Translations under genes and position numbers: made by a program
The notes under the pieces: model-generated
Told to the model about the DNA's origin: nothing
The model's input: only the letters and a program-made list of their open reading frames with translations
The model's database searches: none
Source of the DNA: Panax quinquefolius
Lineage: Eukaryota; Streptophyta; Magnoliopsida; Apiales; Araliaceae
Direction of reading: 5' to 3'
Assembly (NCBI GenBank): GCA_020205615.1
Contig: CM035167.1
Span: 30,207,130-30,271,129 of the forward strand
DNA length: 64,000 nt
Part shown: piece after piece, positions 24,570-37,171 of the stretch
Position numbering within the stretch: position 1 is the stretch's first letter
Layout: each line of letters opens with the position of its first letter

Positions 24570-27390
24570 TGTGACGCCCCCAAAATAGGTCCATTCCATC
24601 CAACCCATTCTGAGTCGCCAAATACATGGTACAGAAATAACTACAACTTTATTAATACATTTGTCGTGCAAAATACGACAACATATATACTGTGAGTTTA
24701 AATACAATTATTGTCTTCTAAACAATATATATACCCAAATAAATTCTCATCACAATTATTTATACATTATCTTATAAAAATTGTGAGGACTACTAAACAA
24801 CTCTCTCTAGAACCTTCATTCCATACCCCGACTAGTACTCGCTACATTCTCGCCTCCTGAGAAGAAAAATGGAACAAAAAAGAAAAGGGTGAGCTCAACT
24901 AGCCCAGTAAAGAATATTATGACTAAGATAATTTACAACAAATTATCGTTAGTCTTCAACAGGAAAAATCTAATAGAATACAATAGACAAACGGTTTTAA
25001 ATCAATCTTCGCAATGAAATAATAATTCATTAGAAGAGTTAAGTAGAGAATGCAAACTACTATCTTCTATATATGAATTTAAAAGTTCATCGTCGATATT
25101 TTATCCCTGTAACATCAATCAATATATATCTGGAATCAAATATTTATCTTTCCACTACAGGCCAAAGATATTCATAAGTTGGTCATGTTCATCTAAACAC
25201 CTGTTCATCTTTGCACTACGGGCCAAAGATATTAATTAATCGGTCATGTTCATCTCAACACTGCTCATCTTTGCACTACGGCCAAAGATATTCATCAAGA
25301 AATCATTCATCTTTGCACTACAAAAGCCAAAGATATTCAAGAATATCATCATTTAGGGTGAGGATGATGAAAAATATTTTAAAGGAAAGCGAATCCGGTG
25401 AAACAAAAGAACAAATATTAAGGATTCGTATTTTAAACAATCCGAGTTCAAAAATACTTCATAAGTAATCAAAGTGGAGTAAAATTCAAGAATGATCAAA
25501 GCATGGATACAATCAAAGCTAGTATCCAGAATAGATATTTTGGACAAAAAGAAGAAATTTCATTTTTCTATTGAATAGTGCCAGATTCGTGAATAGTCTC
25601 AGATATACGTGAATAAAGGTTGTATACGTGAATAGTAACTCAACACCAAAAGATAGAAATTTCCAAAAAAATCATCATCATCACGCTCGTGAATAGTACT
25701 CGTGAATAGTAACTCATGAATAGTAACTCATGAATAGTAACTCAGACATGAAAAAGTTCCAAATTTGATAAAAATTTCCAACCAATATTTGAATAATGAT
25801 ATTGAAGTAATAATATCATTTTGAATAAAATAACATCCCTTACCTCGAAAGACAATACTTCTAGTTGAAACACCGGATATAGGCTATGACTTGAACTTGC
25901 ACCGTATAGCAATACTCAAAGTATACTCAAAATACTCACAAGAATACGCTCGATAATATAGAGAGAGAAAACTTCAGTTTTTGGTGTGATTTTCAATTCT
26001 AACCTAAGCACCCTATTTATAGGAAAATGCTTAGAACACCAAAGTAGAAAATTTAATATAATAATAATATATATATTAATTTGTCTATGCCCACTTAGAA
26101 TCATCTGAATTCAGCAACTTAGCATGTGTTAAAGATGCCCACCAAACACAAAAAACGTTTTTCTTATTTAAATTATTTTAAACTTCCAAAAATCAATTAT
26201 TTCGGAGCTTCGGAACTTCAATAATTCATAATAAATATCCCTTTTATCAGAAAATTAGAATATCGCGATTTTGTATAGGAAAGTCAATTCTCTAAAACTT
26301 TGCAGAAGAAAGTTTTTCCAAATTCCAAACAGAAATTGACCGAAATCCATAAACGGCCGATTTTACATGCTATAATCAAATTTCGGTCAATAATTATGTC
26401 CACCAACACACAAAATATGTGTTAAACATTTAATGCCACAAAAATACTCTTCCTCCTCAAATACTCATATATCCCACATTCATTATAAAAATATCACCGT
26501 TAATATATTATTAAAATAATATATTTAAATGAATTATTTTATCAGAAAAAGATAAAATATAAATTTTCAACAATTGTCATTTTAAAAATTTTCTCCATCT
26601 ATATCCACATAAAATCAATATTTTCCTCATCATATAAATCAATAATTAATTATTCACAAATAATATTACAGAATCACGATCTTGATCGGCAACTGTGCCG
26701 TTTCTAGGAAAGAGGGGCTTTCAATAAAGATCTCTCCTTCGACGCCTTGCAATTAGGTGACCAAACCTTTCCTTAGCAGTAACTTTCTAGACATTGCCAA
26801 TAATGTTATCCAATAATATTATTCAGATAATATGAATTAATGTCTTCGATAATGGAAAATACTATGTAATGACAATTTATTGAAACAACAAGTAATATAA
26901 AATATCAATGCAAAACAATTATTAAATCAATGAAATAAAAAATCGAATAATAGTGATTATCGTAACAATTATTGAGTAGTGCCTTCTTACGTAAGAATCA
27001 ATAATTGGTGCAATACCAAAATGCTTCTTGTTCAACAACGCCAGATTAGTGTGTGTTTTAACCACCGGGTATTCCAATGAAGATAACTCGGTAACTACTA
27101 CGCTATTATTTATAAATAACTTATATTTGTCGTTTTCTTCATCTAATCGCTTTCCATTATGGGACCCACAAAAGACTGCGCCGTCGTACGAATATTACCC
27201 GATAGTACGAATATTCCACAACCAAACGAATATTCCCTGACAATAATGAATATTTTATAACCACTTGCTTATTCGAAATATTTGCGTATTTTACCCATAA
27301 CTATCCACATTAATCAAATCAACCCTTACTATTTCAAAATAATAAATAGAGGAAAATAAATTTCATTTATTAATAATTTGGGGTCTTTCA
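24570..27390 (-). repeat. 3' LTR of G2 (2821 bp)
   Basis: Plus strand starts TGTGACGCCCCC and ends GGGGTCTTTCA (CTTACA in relatives, so the terminal region is mutated). It holds four stem-loop units CATCTTTGCACTACGG(G)CCAAAGATATT (25140-25340), the GTGAATAGTAACTC array (25590-25745) and a TATA box CCTATAAATAG on minus at 26013-26023. Confidence 0.9.
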
Positions 27391-27404
27391 ACCTCCCCTC
27401 CTTA

Positions 27405-29089
27405 TGAAATTTCGTCCTCGAAATTGACGTGACGCACTGGTGTGTTCGAAAAGATGAGAATACCTCGCTTTCATTTCCATTTCCAACTCCCAGGTCATTT
27501 CCTCAATAGCATGGTTTCTCCACAAAACCTTAACTTGTGGTATAACTTCGGTACATAGGATATGTTCTTTCCTATCCAAGATCTTGACAGGCACCTCCTC
27601 GTACGTTAAGTCTTCGGCTATCTCGTCCGGTTCTAACTCAATGACGTGGTTCGGGTAGTCCACATATTTACGTAACATCGATACGTGAAAAACGTTATGA
27701 ACACGCGTCATACTTGGTGGTAAAACGAGTCTATAGGCCACAGTTCCTATTCGATCGAGAATTTCAAATGGATTAATAAATCGAAGGTTTGAGCTTTCCT
27801 CACCTCACCGATTCTCGCTTTTGAAATAACAACTTCTTGCACCTCCTTCTTCAAATTCATCAGCTCCGGTGTGTAGCTTCAGAATGAGCGACTTTAACTT
27901 TATCGATTAAAGTTGATTATACTCAGATATATCATCACGTGGGTACCTAGAGTTTTCATCTCCATCTCTATTATTTGTAAATTATACGAAATGAGTCTTT
28001 GACAATATCGTACTCAGATTTTGTATACAATCTTCTACTCAACACGCCGCCTACCACGTTCGCTTTTCCAGGATGGCATGGTCGTAACATGTCTTTGAAA
28101 TGGGTCTCCTCTTGAGTTCTTCAAGCTCTTCCCACATTCCTTGCTCCATTCGAATTTTGTATCTCTACGAGTCAGTTGCGTTAATGGAATAGCGATTCGA
28201 GAATATCCTTCAACGAATCTCCGATAATAACCAACTAAGCCTGAAAGCAATGTATTTCGATTACCGAGCTTAGGTTGTTCTCAATCGTGACTCATATCCC
28301 AACCTTGGATAGACGTTACAATGACACCTATAAGTTTACTATCGCACGAATATGGTGTCCCCTACTTGAGAGTCCGGCTTCGGTGTATTCCACAAAGGAA
28401 GTCACCGGATAAAGGCTCGGTACCAAATTCTATAGTTGAATTTTAACTCACGAAGTTCAATAGAGCCATTCGACATGAGATTTTAGAAATGAGTTTTGTC
28501 AGGGTTCAAAGTCGATACAAAATTTAATATCGTGCTTTGGGAGTAAGCCAAGAAATTCTTCGTGAAATCGTCGGGGAAAAATCAATAACAACAGGAATAT
28601 TATTCAAATCTGACGTGTCTTTATTCAAATCCATAACATGGACTAAGAAAACTTGACATTTGTAATAAATGAATGACTTCATGGCTTGATATGAAAATAT
28701 TTGACTACAATGGTTTGATTGCTTGAATTCAAATAACAGGTTGCTTAGGAATATGAAAACTAACAACCCTACGAAAGTAATCAATTTCGGCATGATGAGT
28801 AGTTAACCTTAAAATCACATCAAAAGCAAATATCTCTATAGAAATAAGGTTAACAGTAATGTGATAAGTGCCAACTGAATCAAGCAAGATTTCTAAACAA
28901 CGGATGTAATGAAAGTTTCTCTAACTGAGTCTCCATAAATAGGTCAAAGTCTAATTTCTCCGTAGTCAAGTTCAAACGTTGAGCGCAAGTAAGAGAGATA
29001 AAAGAATGGGTAGAACCCGGTATCTAGTAAGGTATAAACTTCGCAAGAATTTATAATTAACTAACCCGTGCTAACCGTTCGGGTTCTCG
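27405..29089 (-). pseudogene. pol: G2 pol remnants: protease, RNase H linker, integrase ends, chromodomain
   Basis: Minus order: decayed protease (about 29080-28600, [21 protein letters not shown] after it); a short piece after RT, VGYYRRFVEGYSRIAIPLTQLTRRDTKF (28230-28130); a trace of the integrase N-terminus (27960-27800); then VHNVFHVSMLRKYV and a chromodomain KILDRKEHIL..VIPQVKVLWRNHAIEEMTWELE (27741-27400), which is the best preserved chromodomain of the three minus copies. The RT palm with its DD motif, most of RNase H and the whole DDE core of integrase are absent, so several deletions occurred. Confidence 0.8.
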
Positions 29090-30304
29090 ATTTTGACCGG
29101 CCATGACAAATGCTCTTCCAGAATCGTTGACTTTGACTTTTACGGGACGATCTTTTGAGTCACCATTCTCATTTGGATCTGGGTTTCGATATCGCATAAT
29201 CTCGAGCAATATGTCCTTCTTTTCCACAATTATAGCATACCTTAAAGCTGTTGTGGGCGGTTTGCCAATGATATGTATCCTCTTTCCGCATTTGTAACAT
29301 ACTCTGACCGGTGGTCGTTCTCCTCCTTAGAACCGGTTACTACCAATAACATCGTCGCCTTCACATAGTCGTTGTTAAATCTCCTCTTTTAAAATCTCCT
29401 CCCGACTCGCTTCTTCTATTTAATTGGCCATGATTACCACCAGAGTGGTTACCGCCTTTGTCCAAGTATTCTTCTTTCTCCATTTGGTTATCGTTATTAC
29501 GATGACCGCTATCTTGATATGATCCTCGGTTATGGTCCCTCGGTTGAACGTACTCGTTATCTCGATCTAACAACTAAGCCCCGCTGACAACATCCGAATA
29601 GAGAGAAAATTTATGAGAAATGAGATATTGACGTACGCCGGGTTTCAAACCTCTCGAAACATCGCATCATCGTTCTTCATTCTCCACCAAATGAGGTGCA
29701 AACACGATAACTCCATGAACTTCGCCTCGTCTTTGGGACACCATCATGTTATTCTCGCTCCAGCCTAATAAACTCCACTTCCTTCATATACGAATACTTT
29801 CGGGGAAGTACTTGTCATTGAATCTGCTTCTGAAATGTCTCCCAAGACATCTTGAGTCAATTTGGATGGGTACGCTTCATGATTCCCACCGATGTCTGCC
29901 TCGCCACCATTTAAACATAAAGGTGGCGAATGGAACCTTCTGTTCCTCGTGCATCCCAAGACATCGAATATCTTGGTAATTTGCTTGACCCATGTTTTCG
30001 CCATGATCGGATCTGGCTTTCCTGCACTCGGTGGTCCCAACTCTTTGAAGCTGCTTGGTTGTGACAACCCGTGAATTGCTATCATTTCCTCCTCTGTATT
30101 TTGAACACGAGTCTCCTCGTCGATTTTGCATGAACTGCAAAAGCTTCTAAATATCCCTCGTTCATCATCGCTTTCTCGGTGTTGTTTCACAGAGGAACAT
30201 TGCCGACTGTTACACGTTCTCCTCGTTGGTGAGTACAGCGTCTCCACGGTCTCATTTACTCCCTTTGTTAATATTCTAAGTCGACATTCTCAAAATCTTG
30301 TCAT
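29090..30304 (-). pseudogene. gag: G2 gag, degenerate
   Basis: The likely start is the ATG at 30304, the position of the Gag start in G1. Pieces on minus: ETLYSPTRRTCNSRQ and IHGLSQPSSFKELGPPSAGKPDP then AKTWVKQITKIFDVLGC (30247-29960), KMDRDNEYVQPRDHNRGSYQD and a glycine/asparagine-rich tract with FKRGD (29573-29361), then remnants of the CCHC zone near 29210-29310. The reading frame is lost several times. Normally it forms the element's particle. Confidence 0.8.
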
Positions 30305-33012
30305 AAAACAAGGGTTAATTAAGGAAATCAATATATCACATAATATCCCTATATATTAACCAACTAACAAATAAAGCTTAGGTAGGACACACTAGCGAAG
30401 GATTTACTCGTCTCTCCCTCCTAGTTCTATTCCCCAATCTCCGCCAGAGATCATATCCCTAAGCTCGATACCAACCGTGGCGCCCCAAAATAGGTCCATT
30501 CCATCCAACCCATTCTCGAGTCGCCAAATACATGGTACGTAAATAACTACAACTTTATTAATACATTTGTCGTGCAAAATACGACAACATATATACTGTG
30601 AGTTTAAATACAATTATTGTCTTCTAGACAATATACATACCCAAATAAATCCTCATCATAATTATTTATACATTATTTTATAAAAATGGTGAGGACTACT
30701 AAGCAACTCTCTCTAGAACCTTCATTCCATACCCCGACTAGTACTCGCTACATTCTCGCCTCCTGAGAAGAAAAATGGAACAAAAAGGAAAAGGGTGAGC
30801 TCAACTAGCCCAGTAAAGAATATTATGACTAAGATAATATACAACAAATTATCGTTAGTCTTCAATAGGGAAAAATCTAATAGAATACAATAGACAACAA
30901 GTTTTAAATCAATCTTCGCAGAGGAAATAATAATTCATTAGAAGAGTTAAGTAGAGAATGGAAACTACTATCTTCTATATATGAATTTAAAAGTTCATCG
31001 TCGATATTTTATCCTGTAACATCAATCAATATATATCCGAATCAAATATTTATCTTTGCACCATGTGCCAAAGATATTCATAAGTTGGTCATGTTCATCT
31101 AAACACCTGTTCATCTTTGCACTACGGGCCAAAGATATTAATCAGTCGGTCATGTTCATCTCAACACCTGTTCATCTTTGCACTACGGGCCAAAGATATT
31201 CATCAAGAAATCATTCATCTTTGCACTACAGGCCAAAGATATTCAGTAATATCATCATTTATGACTGAGGATGATGAAAAATATTTTAAAGGAAACGAAT
31301 CCAGTGAAACAAAAGAACAAATATTAAGGATTCGTATTTTAAACAATCCAAGTTCAAAAATACTTCATAAGTAATCAAAGTGGAGTAAAATTCAAGATTG
31401 ATCAAAACATGGATACAATCAAAGCTAGTATCCAGAATAGATATTTTGGACAAAAAGAAGAAATTTCATTTTCCGGTGAATAGTGTCGTATACGTGAATA
31501 GTAACTCCGACACCAAAAGATAGAAATTTCCCAAAAAATATCATCACGCTTCGTGAATAGTACTCGTGAATAGTAACTCGTGAATAGTAACTCATGAATA
31601 GTAACTCCGACATAAAAAAGTTCCAAATTTGATAAAAATTTCCAACAAATATTTCGGCATAATGATATTGAAGTAATAATATCATTTTCGAATAAAATAA
31701 CATCCCTTACCTCGGAAGACAGTACTTCTAGTTGAAACACCGGATATAGGCTATGACTTGAACTTGCACCGTATAGCAATACTCAAAGTATACTCAAAAT
31801 TGTAAGACCCCGAATTTTATGAAATAAAAGTATTCAATTTTTCTATTCAGTAAATGGTTAAATTGATAAAAGTTAAAGTTAAGGGTGATATATGAAATTT
31901 TTTTTCAAAATACGCATGGGGTATAAAGTATTCATTATTATTGGGAATATTCGTTTGGTCGTGAAATATTCTTTTTGTCGTGGAATATTAAATGCGACAC
32001 AACTAGCGACTATTGTGGGCCCCATAATGTAATAAGCGCCGGATGAAGAAAACGACAAAATTAAGTTTTTATAAATAACGACGTAATCGTTACAATTAAC
32101 TTTGTTGGAATACCCGGTTGGTAAAATAAAGTAATACTGGCGTTGTTGCTTGCGAATAGCACACCAGGTATTACAAGATTGTTGAATTATTGATCCTTAC
32201 GTAAGAAGACACTACTCAATAATTTTCCACAGTGAATTCTTTGTTAAATATTTTATTTTATTGATTCAATAATTCTTTGCGTTGATATTTTATATTATTG
32301 TTGTTCAATAATTGTCACCGCATGATATTTCTCATTATCGGATCAATAATTCATATTATTTGAATAATATTATTAGATAACATTATTGGCAATGTCTAGA
32401 AAGTTACATCTAAGGAGAGGTTTGGTCACCTAATTGCGGCGCCAAGATGAGAGATCCTTATTGGAAAGCCCCCTCTTTCACACAAAAGCGACTGGTTGTA
32501 TAAATGTGATTTCGTAATATTATTTGTGAATAATTAATTATTGATTCATATGGTAAGGAAATATTTATTTTATATGAATATAAATGATGGATTTATTTAT
32601 GTGGTTATTAATGAAGGAATTAATGTTGAGGTGTTTTATCGGTATTTTATCGGATTGGAGGTGTTAAAAATCAAATCGGGGTTTTGAGATATATTGCGGG
32701 GTTATAATTTTTAATCCAACCAGTTGGATTGTGGTAATTTTTGGGTATGTTATACATACATAAGTTGAGTATATGTCCACAAATTTTGAACCGTTAAAAA
32801 TGCACGAATGATTTGTTATGAATTTTAAGAGGTGTCTCGATTCTAAATCGGGGTTATAATTGATTTTGGTGGAAAATTCTAGAATTGAGTGGGCCCCACT
32901 TGTGGTTGGTGAAAAAATGTGCTGAATTTTATTTCAAATGTGGTGGGTGGCAATAGTAGCGGTAAAGCCATCGGTGCAGCGAGTCAAGTCTGCTTGGTAG
33001 GGCTAACATTTT

Positions 33013-33023
33013 CCTATAAATAG
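33013..33023 (+). promoter_or_regulatory. TATA box of the solo LTR
   Basis: CCTATAAATAG, at the position equivalent to the G1 and G2 boxes, followed by TAGAATTGAAAATCACACC which is conserved in those LTRs. Confidence 0.7.
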
Positions 33024-33289
33024 AGGGCTAAGTTAGAATTGAAAATCACACCGAAACAAAGTTTTCTCTCTTTCTCTCTATATTATTGGCGTATTTTGTG
33101 AGTATTTAGATACTTTGAGAGTTGATGTTCAAGACAAGTTTCATTCAAGATCACTTGAGACCTTTCCTTAGGAAATCTCGATTCTTTGAGGTAAGGGATG
33201 TTATTTTCTTCTCAAATGATATTAATTCTTCAATATCATTATCTTTGAAATATTGGTTGGTACTTTTATCAAATTTGGAACTTTTCATG

Positions 33290-33490
33290 TCGGGGTTACT
33301 ATTCATGAGTTACTATTCACGAGTTACTATTCATGAGTTACTATTCACGAGTTACTATTCACGAGTACTATTCATGAAGCGTGAAGATGTTTTTTTTTGT
33401 GGAATTTCTATCTTTTGGTGTCGGAGTTACTATTCACGTATACGGCACTATTCACGTATACGACACTATTCACGAATACGGCACTATTCA
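33290..33490 (+). repeat. TACTATTCAC(G)AGT minisatellite
   Basis: Units of about 14 bp (GTTACTATTCACGA or GTTACTATTCATGA) repeat five or more times at 33295-33375. Related CACTATTCACGTATACG units follow at 33425-33490. The same array in reverse is in both G1 and both G2 LTRs, so it belongs to the family LTR. Confidence 0.85.
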
Positions 33491-33639
33491 CCGAAAAATG
33501 AAAAATTTTTCTTTTCGTCTAAAATATCTATTCTGGATACTAGCTTTGATTGTATCCATGTTTTGATCATTCTTGAATTTTACACCACTATGATTATTTT
33601 TGAGGTATTTTTGGGCGTGGATAAAACCAATGCAAAGAT

Positions 33640-34020
33640 GAATGATTTAAAAAAATATCTTTGGCACTGTAGTGCAAAGATGAGCAGTGTTTAAATGAAC
33701 ATGACCAATCGATGAATATCTTTAGCCGATGAGTGCAAAGATGAATTATTGATGAATATCTTTTGCTCGTAATACAAAGATGACTGTTGTTGAATATCTT
33801 TAAGCGGTAGTGCAAAGATGAATTATTGATGAATATCTTTTGCTCGTAATGCAAAGATGACTGTTGTTGAATATCTTTAGCTTTGTAGTGCAAAGATGAA
33901 TTATTGATGAATATCTTTGGCTTGTAATGCAAAGATGACCCGTTGTTGAATATCTTTGCTTTGTAGTGTAAAGATGAGCTGTTGATGAATATCTTTGGCC
34001 CGTGGTGAGATGAGATGAAT
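33640..34020 (+). repeat. Array of about 43-bp stem-loop units
   Basis: Eight or nine units of the form GCAAAGATGA-(N)-TGAATATCTTTGGC-(N). In each unit CTTTG(C/G) pairs with the next CAAAG, giving stems ATCTTTG/CAAAGAT with a ~10-nt loop. The G1 and G2 LTRs carry the same unit about four times. Apparent reading frames here are by-products of the array. Confidence 0.85.
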
Positions 34021-37000
34021 TTATTAGTATGATTATGAGCAGAACCGTGATTTGGTATAACCATGATCTTTAATGTTTGAGTAAAGACAAGTGATGAAAA
34101 TTATCTTTGTCTTGGATGAGGAAAGGAATTTAGAACTACAATTACGATTATGAAGTTATACACGTGATTTGGGATGGAATTGTTGATTGATGTTCTGAGG
34201 ATAAAACATTGTTGGTGGATTTTTAACATGGAGAAGACAATAGACTTTATAGTCTATTTGACTCTTCTAATGGATTGCTCATTCACTGCAACTATGGTTG
34301 AAAAGTTTTATCATCTACCATATGTTCTAAATCTCGATTTATTCTCGATGAAGACTATTGATAATTTATTTATCTTTAGTCATAATATTCTTTCTTGAGC
34401 TAGTTGTGCTCACCCTTTTGTTTCACAATTCCTTTCGGTGTAATAAAAGTGTATTTGGGGTCGAGCGGGGATAGCGAGGAATAGAGTGGTGGTCTATAGA
34501 TGTTGAGGTGAGGTGAATTTAACTTGGAAGGGTGTTTTGTCACTATCATACAAGATGTCTAATGACATACAACCTCGTGTTATCATAAGACATGGTTGTG
34601 CTCATCCACTTGCGAGTATATTTACAAGCACTACCTATATAATCTTGGTGTTTGTTTGGAGTATAATACCCAATTAGAGGCAGTGGAGATAATGATATGT
34701 CAAGAGAAGACTCACCATTGGGAAGAATATGATAGTAATCTTCTCGTTTTTCTTTGGGGTTTATTGGGTCAACCAAGGATAATTACGTGGCCATATGATA
34801 TCTACCATAACCTAAAAGCATGGCCTCCCCATGTATGAAGGTTTCTTGAGCACTTCCCAAAGATTCTAATTTCTAAAACAGTTTTTGACTATACCTTTAT
34901 GTAAGGTGTCATTGTGACGTGCTACAGTTGGTATATATTTGTATCCAAACTTACAGCATATGTGTTGTTGTATTTTGCACGACAATTGTTGTAATAAAGT
35001 TGTGGTTGTTTTTCGTACCATATATTTGGCGACTCAGAATGGGTTGGATGGAATGAACCTATTTTGGGGTTGTTACAAAAATACTCACAAGAATACGCTC
35101 GATAATATAGAGAGAGAAAACTTCAGTTTCTGGTGTGATTTTCAATTCTAACCTAAGCACCCTATTTATAGGAAAATGGTTAGAACACCAAAGTAGAAAA
35201 TTTAATATAATAATAATATATATATATTAATTTGTCTACGCCCACTTAGAATCATCTGAATTCAGCAACTTAGCATGTGTTAAAGATGCCCACCAAACAC
35301 AAAAAACGTTTTTCTTATTTAAATTATTTTAAACTTCCAAAAATCAATTATTTCGGAGCTTCGGAACTTCAATAATTCATAATAAATATCCCTTTTATCA
35401 GAAAATTCGAATATCGCGATTTTGTATAGGAAAGTCAATTCTCTAAAACTTTGCGAAGAAAGTTTTCCAAATTCCAAATGTAAATTGACCAAATCCATAA
35501 GCAGTAGATTTTACATGCTATAATCAAATTTCTATCAATAATTATGTCCACCAACACACAAAATATGTGTTAAACATTTAATGCCACAAAATACTCTTCC
35601 TCCTCAAATACTCATATATCCCACATTCATTATAAAAATATCATAGTTAATATATTATTAAAATAATATATTTAAATGAATTATTTTATCGAAAAAGATA
35701 AAATATTAATTTTCAACAATTGTCATTTTAAAATTTTCTCCATCTATATCCACATAAAATCAATATTTTCCTCATCATATAAATCAATAATTAATTATTC
35801 ACAAATAATATTACAGAATAATGAGATCGCAACCAGTAGTTCTCTAGGAAAGAGGGGCTTTCAATAAAGATCTCTCACTCATCGACGCCCTTGCAATTAG
35901 GTGACCAAACCTTTCCTTAGACAGTAACTTTCTAGACATTGCCAATAATGTTATCCAATAATATTATTCAGGATAATATGAATTAATGCTCCGATAATGG
36001 AAAATACTATGTAATGACAATTTATTGAAACAACAGTAATATAAAATATCAATGCAGTAATTATTGAATCAATAAAATAAAATACTGAATAGTTATTATT
36101 GTAACAATTATTGAGTAGTGCCTTCTTACGTAAGAATCAATAATTGGTGCAATAACACAGTATCTTCTTGCTCAACAACGCGTATTAGTTTGTTTTTAAC
36201 CAACGGAGGGTATTCCAACAAAAGATAATCTTCAGAATAACTACGCCTGTTATTTATAAATAACTTATATTTGTCGATTTCTTCATCCAATCTCTTTCCA
36301 TTATGGGGCCCACAAAAGATCTGCTATACCGTCGTTCGAATATTCCCCTGATAAAGATTTAATATTCCACGACCAAACGAATATTCCCAAACAATAATGA
36401 ATATTTTATAACCACTTGCTTATTCGAAAATATTTGCGTATTTTACCCATAACTATCCACATTAATCAAATCAACCCTTACTATTTCAAAATAATAAATA
36501 GAGGAAAATAAATTTCATTTATTAATAATTTGGGGTCTTACATCATCGGTATTTTGTTGGGATATAATTTTGAGATTCCAAGAAATACGCAATGATGGAA
36601 TAACAAGGTAAGATGGATTATGTAATAAAAATCTAGTTATGGAAAAAGTAATAATTCGCTTGTGGACTTAAATTATAAACGTTAAGTAAAGCGAAGTGTT
36701 AAAGAATAAGTAATAATTGTATGATACTTGGTATTGTACGAAGTAATGAAAATGAGTATAATATGAATTATTATATGAGTTGTATGAAGGATGAAATACC
36801 ATATATAAATTCTATAAGAATTAGAATACGAAAATAATACATCAACAATATGTATTAAGAAATGTTAATGGACTTGGATGATTGGTAAACAATTATATAC
36901 AAGTCCAAGTGAATTAGAGAGAGAAGCCCAACTAATGAATTAATGAACCAATTAGAGTTTGTTAAAGTAAAGCCCAAGGATTAATTAATGTAAGCCCAAG

Positions 37001-37060
37001 ATGGAATCCATGAGTGGTATGATCCATGGGGCAAACCATATTAATATAGTTGAATGTGGT

Positions 37061-37171
37061 GACCAAGTAATGTAATGACCAAGTAATGTGTGATGACCAA
37101 GATATGTGGTGACCAAGTAATGTGGTGACCAAGTTAGGAGTATTGACCAAGACTTTGAAGTAATGACCAAG
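37061..37171 (+). repeat. Seven GACCAAG repeats spaced 16-20 bp
   Basis: GACCAAG starts at 37061, 37077, 37095, 37111, 37127, 37145 and 37165, usually followed by TAATGTGGT or a variant. It is a short minisatellite within the U3 part of the G3 LTR, about 100 bp before the likely TATA. Confidence 0.85.

Larger units (their letters stand above)
31801..35077 (+). mobile_element. Solo LTR of a related Tekay family (3277 bp) inside the G2 LTR
   Basis: Begins TGTAAGACCCCG and ends TTGGGGTTGTTACA on plus; the duplication AAAAT lies at 31796-31800 and 35078-35082. There is no internal region. It is the same LTR type as G1 and G2 but in the opposite orientation. It has a plus-strand TATA box, a TACTATTCACGAGT array and an enlarged stem-loop array. 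It is the youngest insertion of this three-level nest. Confidence 0.92.
24570..36542 (-). mobile_element. Tekay-type chromovirus G2 with TSD, deleted inside and split
   Basis: LTRs at 24570-27390 and 30476-36542; the second contains a 3277-bp solo LTR. The TSD is TCATC at 24565-24569 and 36543-36547. The internal region (27391-30475, about 3.1 kb) is some 1.7 kb shorter than that of G1 because the RT core and most of integrase are gone. The element is closely related to G1 (same gag wording, same LTR layout) but its LTR differs in the region next to GGTCCATTCCATCC. Confidence 0.92.
30476..36542 (-). repeat. 5' LTR of G2, split by a solo LTR (own length about 2785 bp)
   Basis: Begins CGTGGCGCCCC at 30476, where relatives have TGTGACGCCCC, so the terminal TG has decayed. 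It continues to 31800, resumes at 35083 and ends GGGGTCTTACA at 36542. The TATA box on minus is at 35162-35172. The PBS next to it (30461-30474) reads TGGTATCGAGCTT on minus, one base short of TGGTATCAGAGCTT. Confidence 0.9.

Noticed and set aside
33594..34064. 156-codon minus-strand frame rich in SSLHYKPKIFINN repeats
   Set aside because: It is the translation of the stem-loop array in a solo LTR; similar frames appear wherever the array occurs (25211-25468, 31056-31374), with no protein-like composition.
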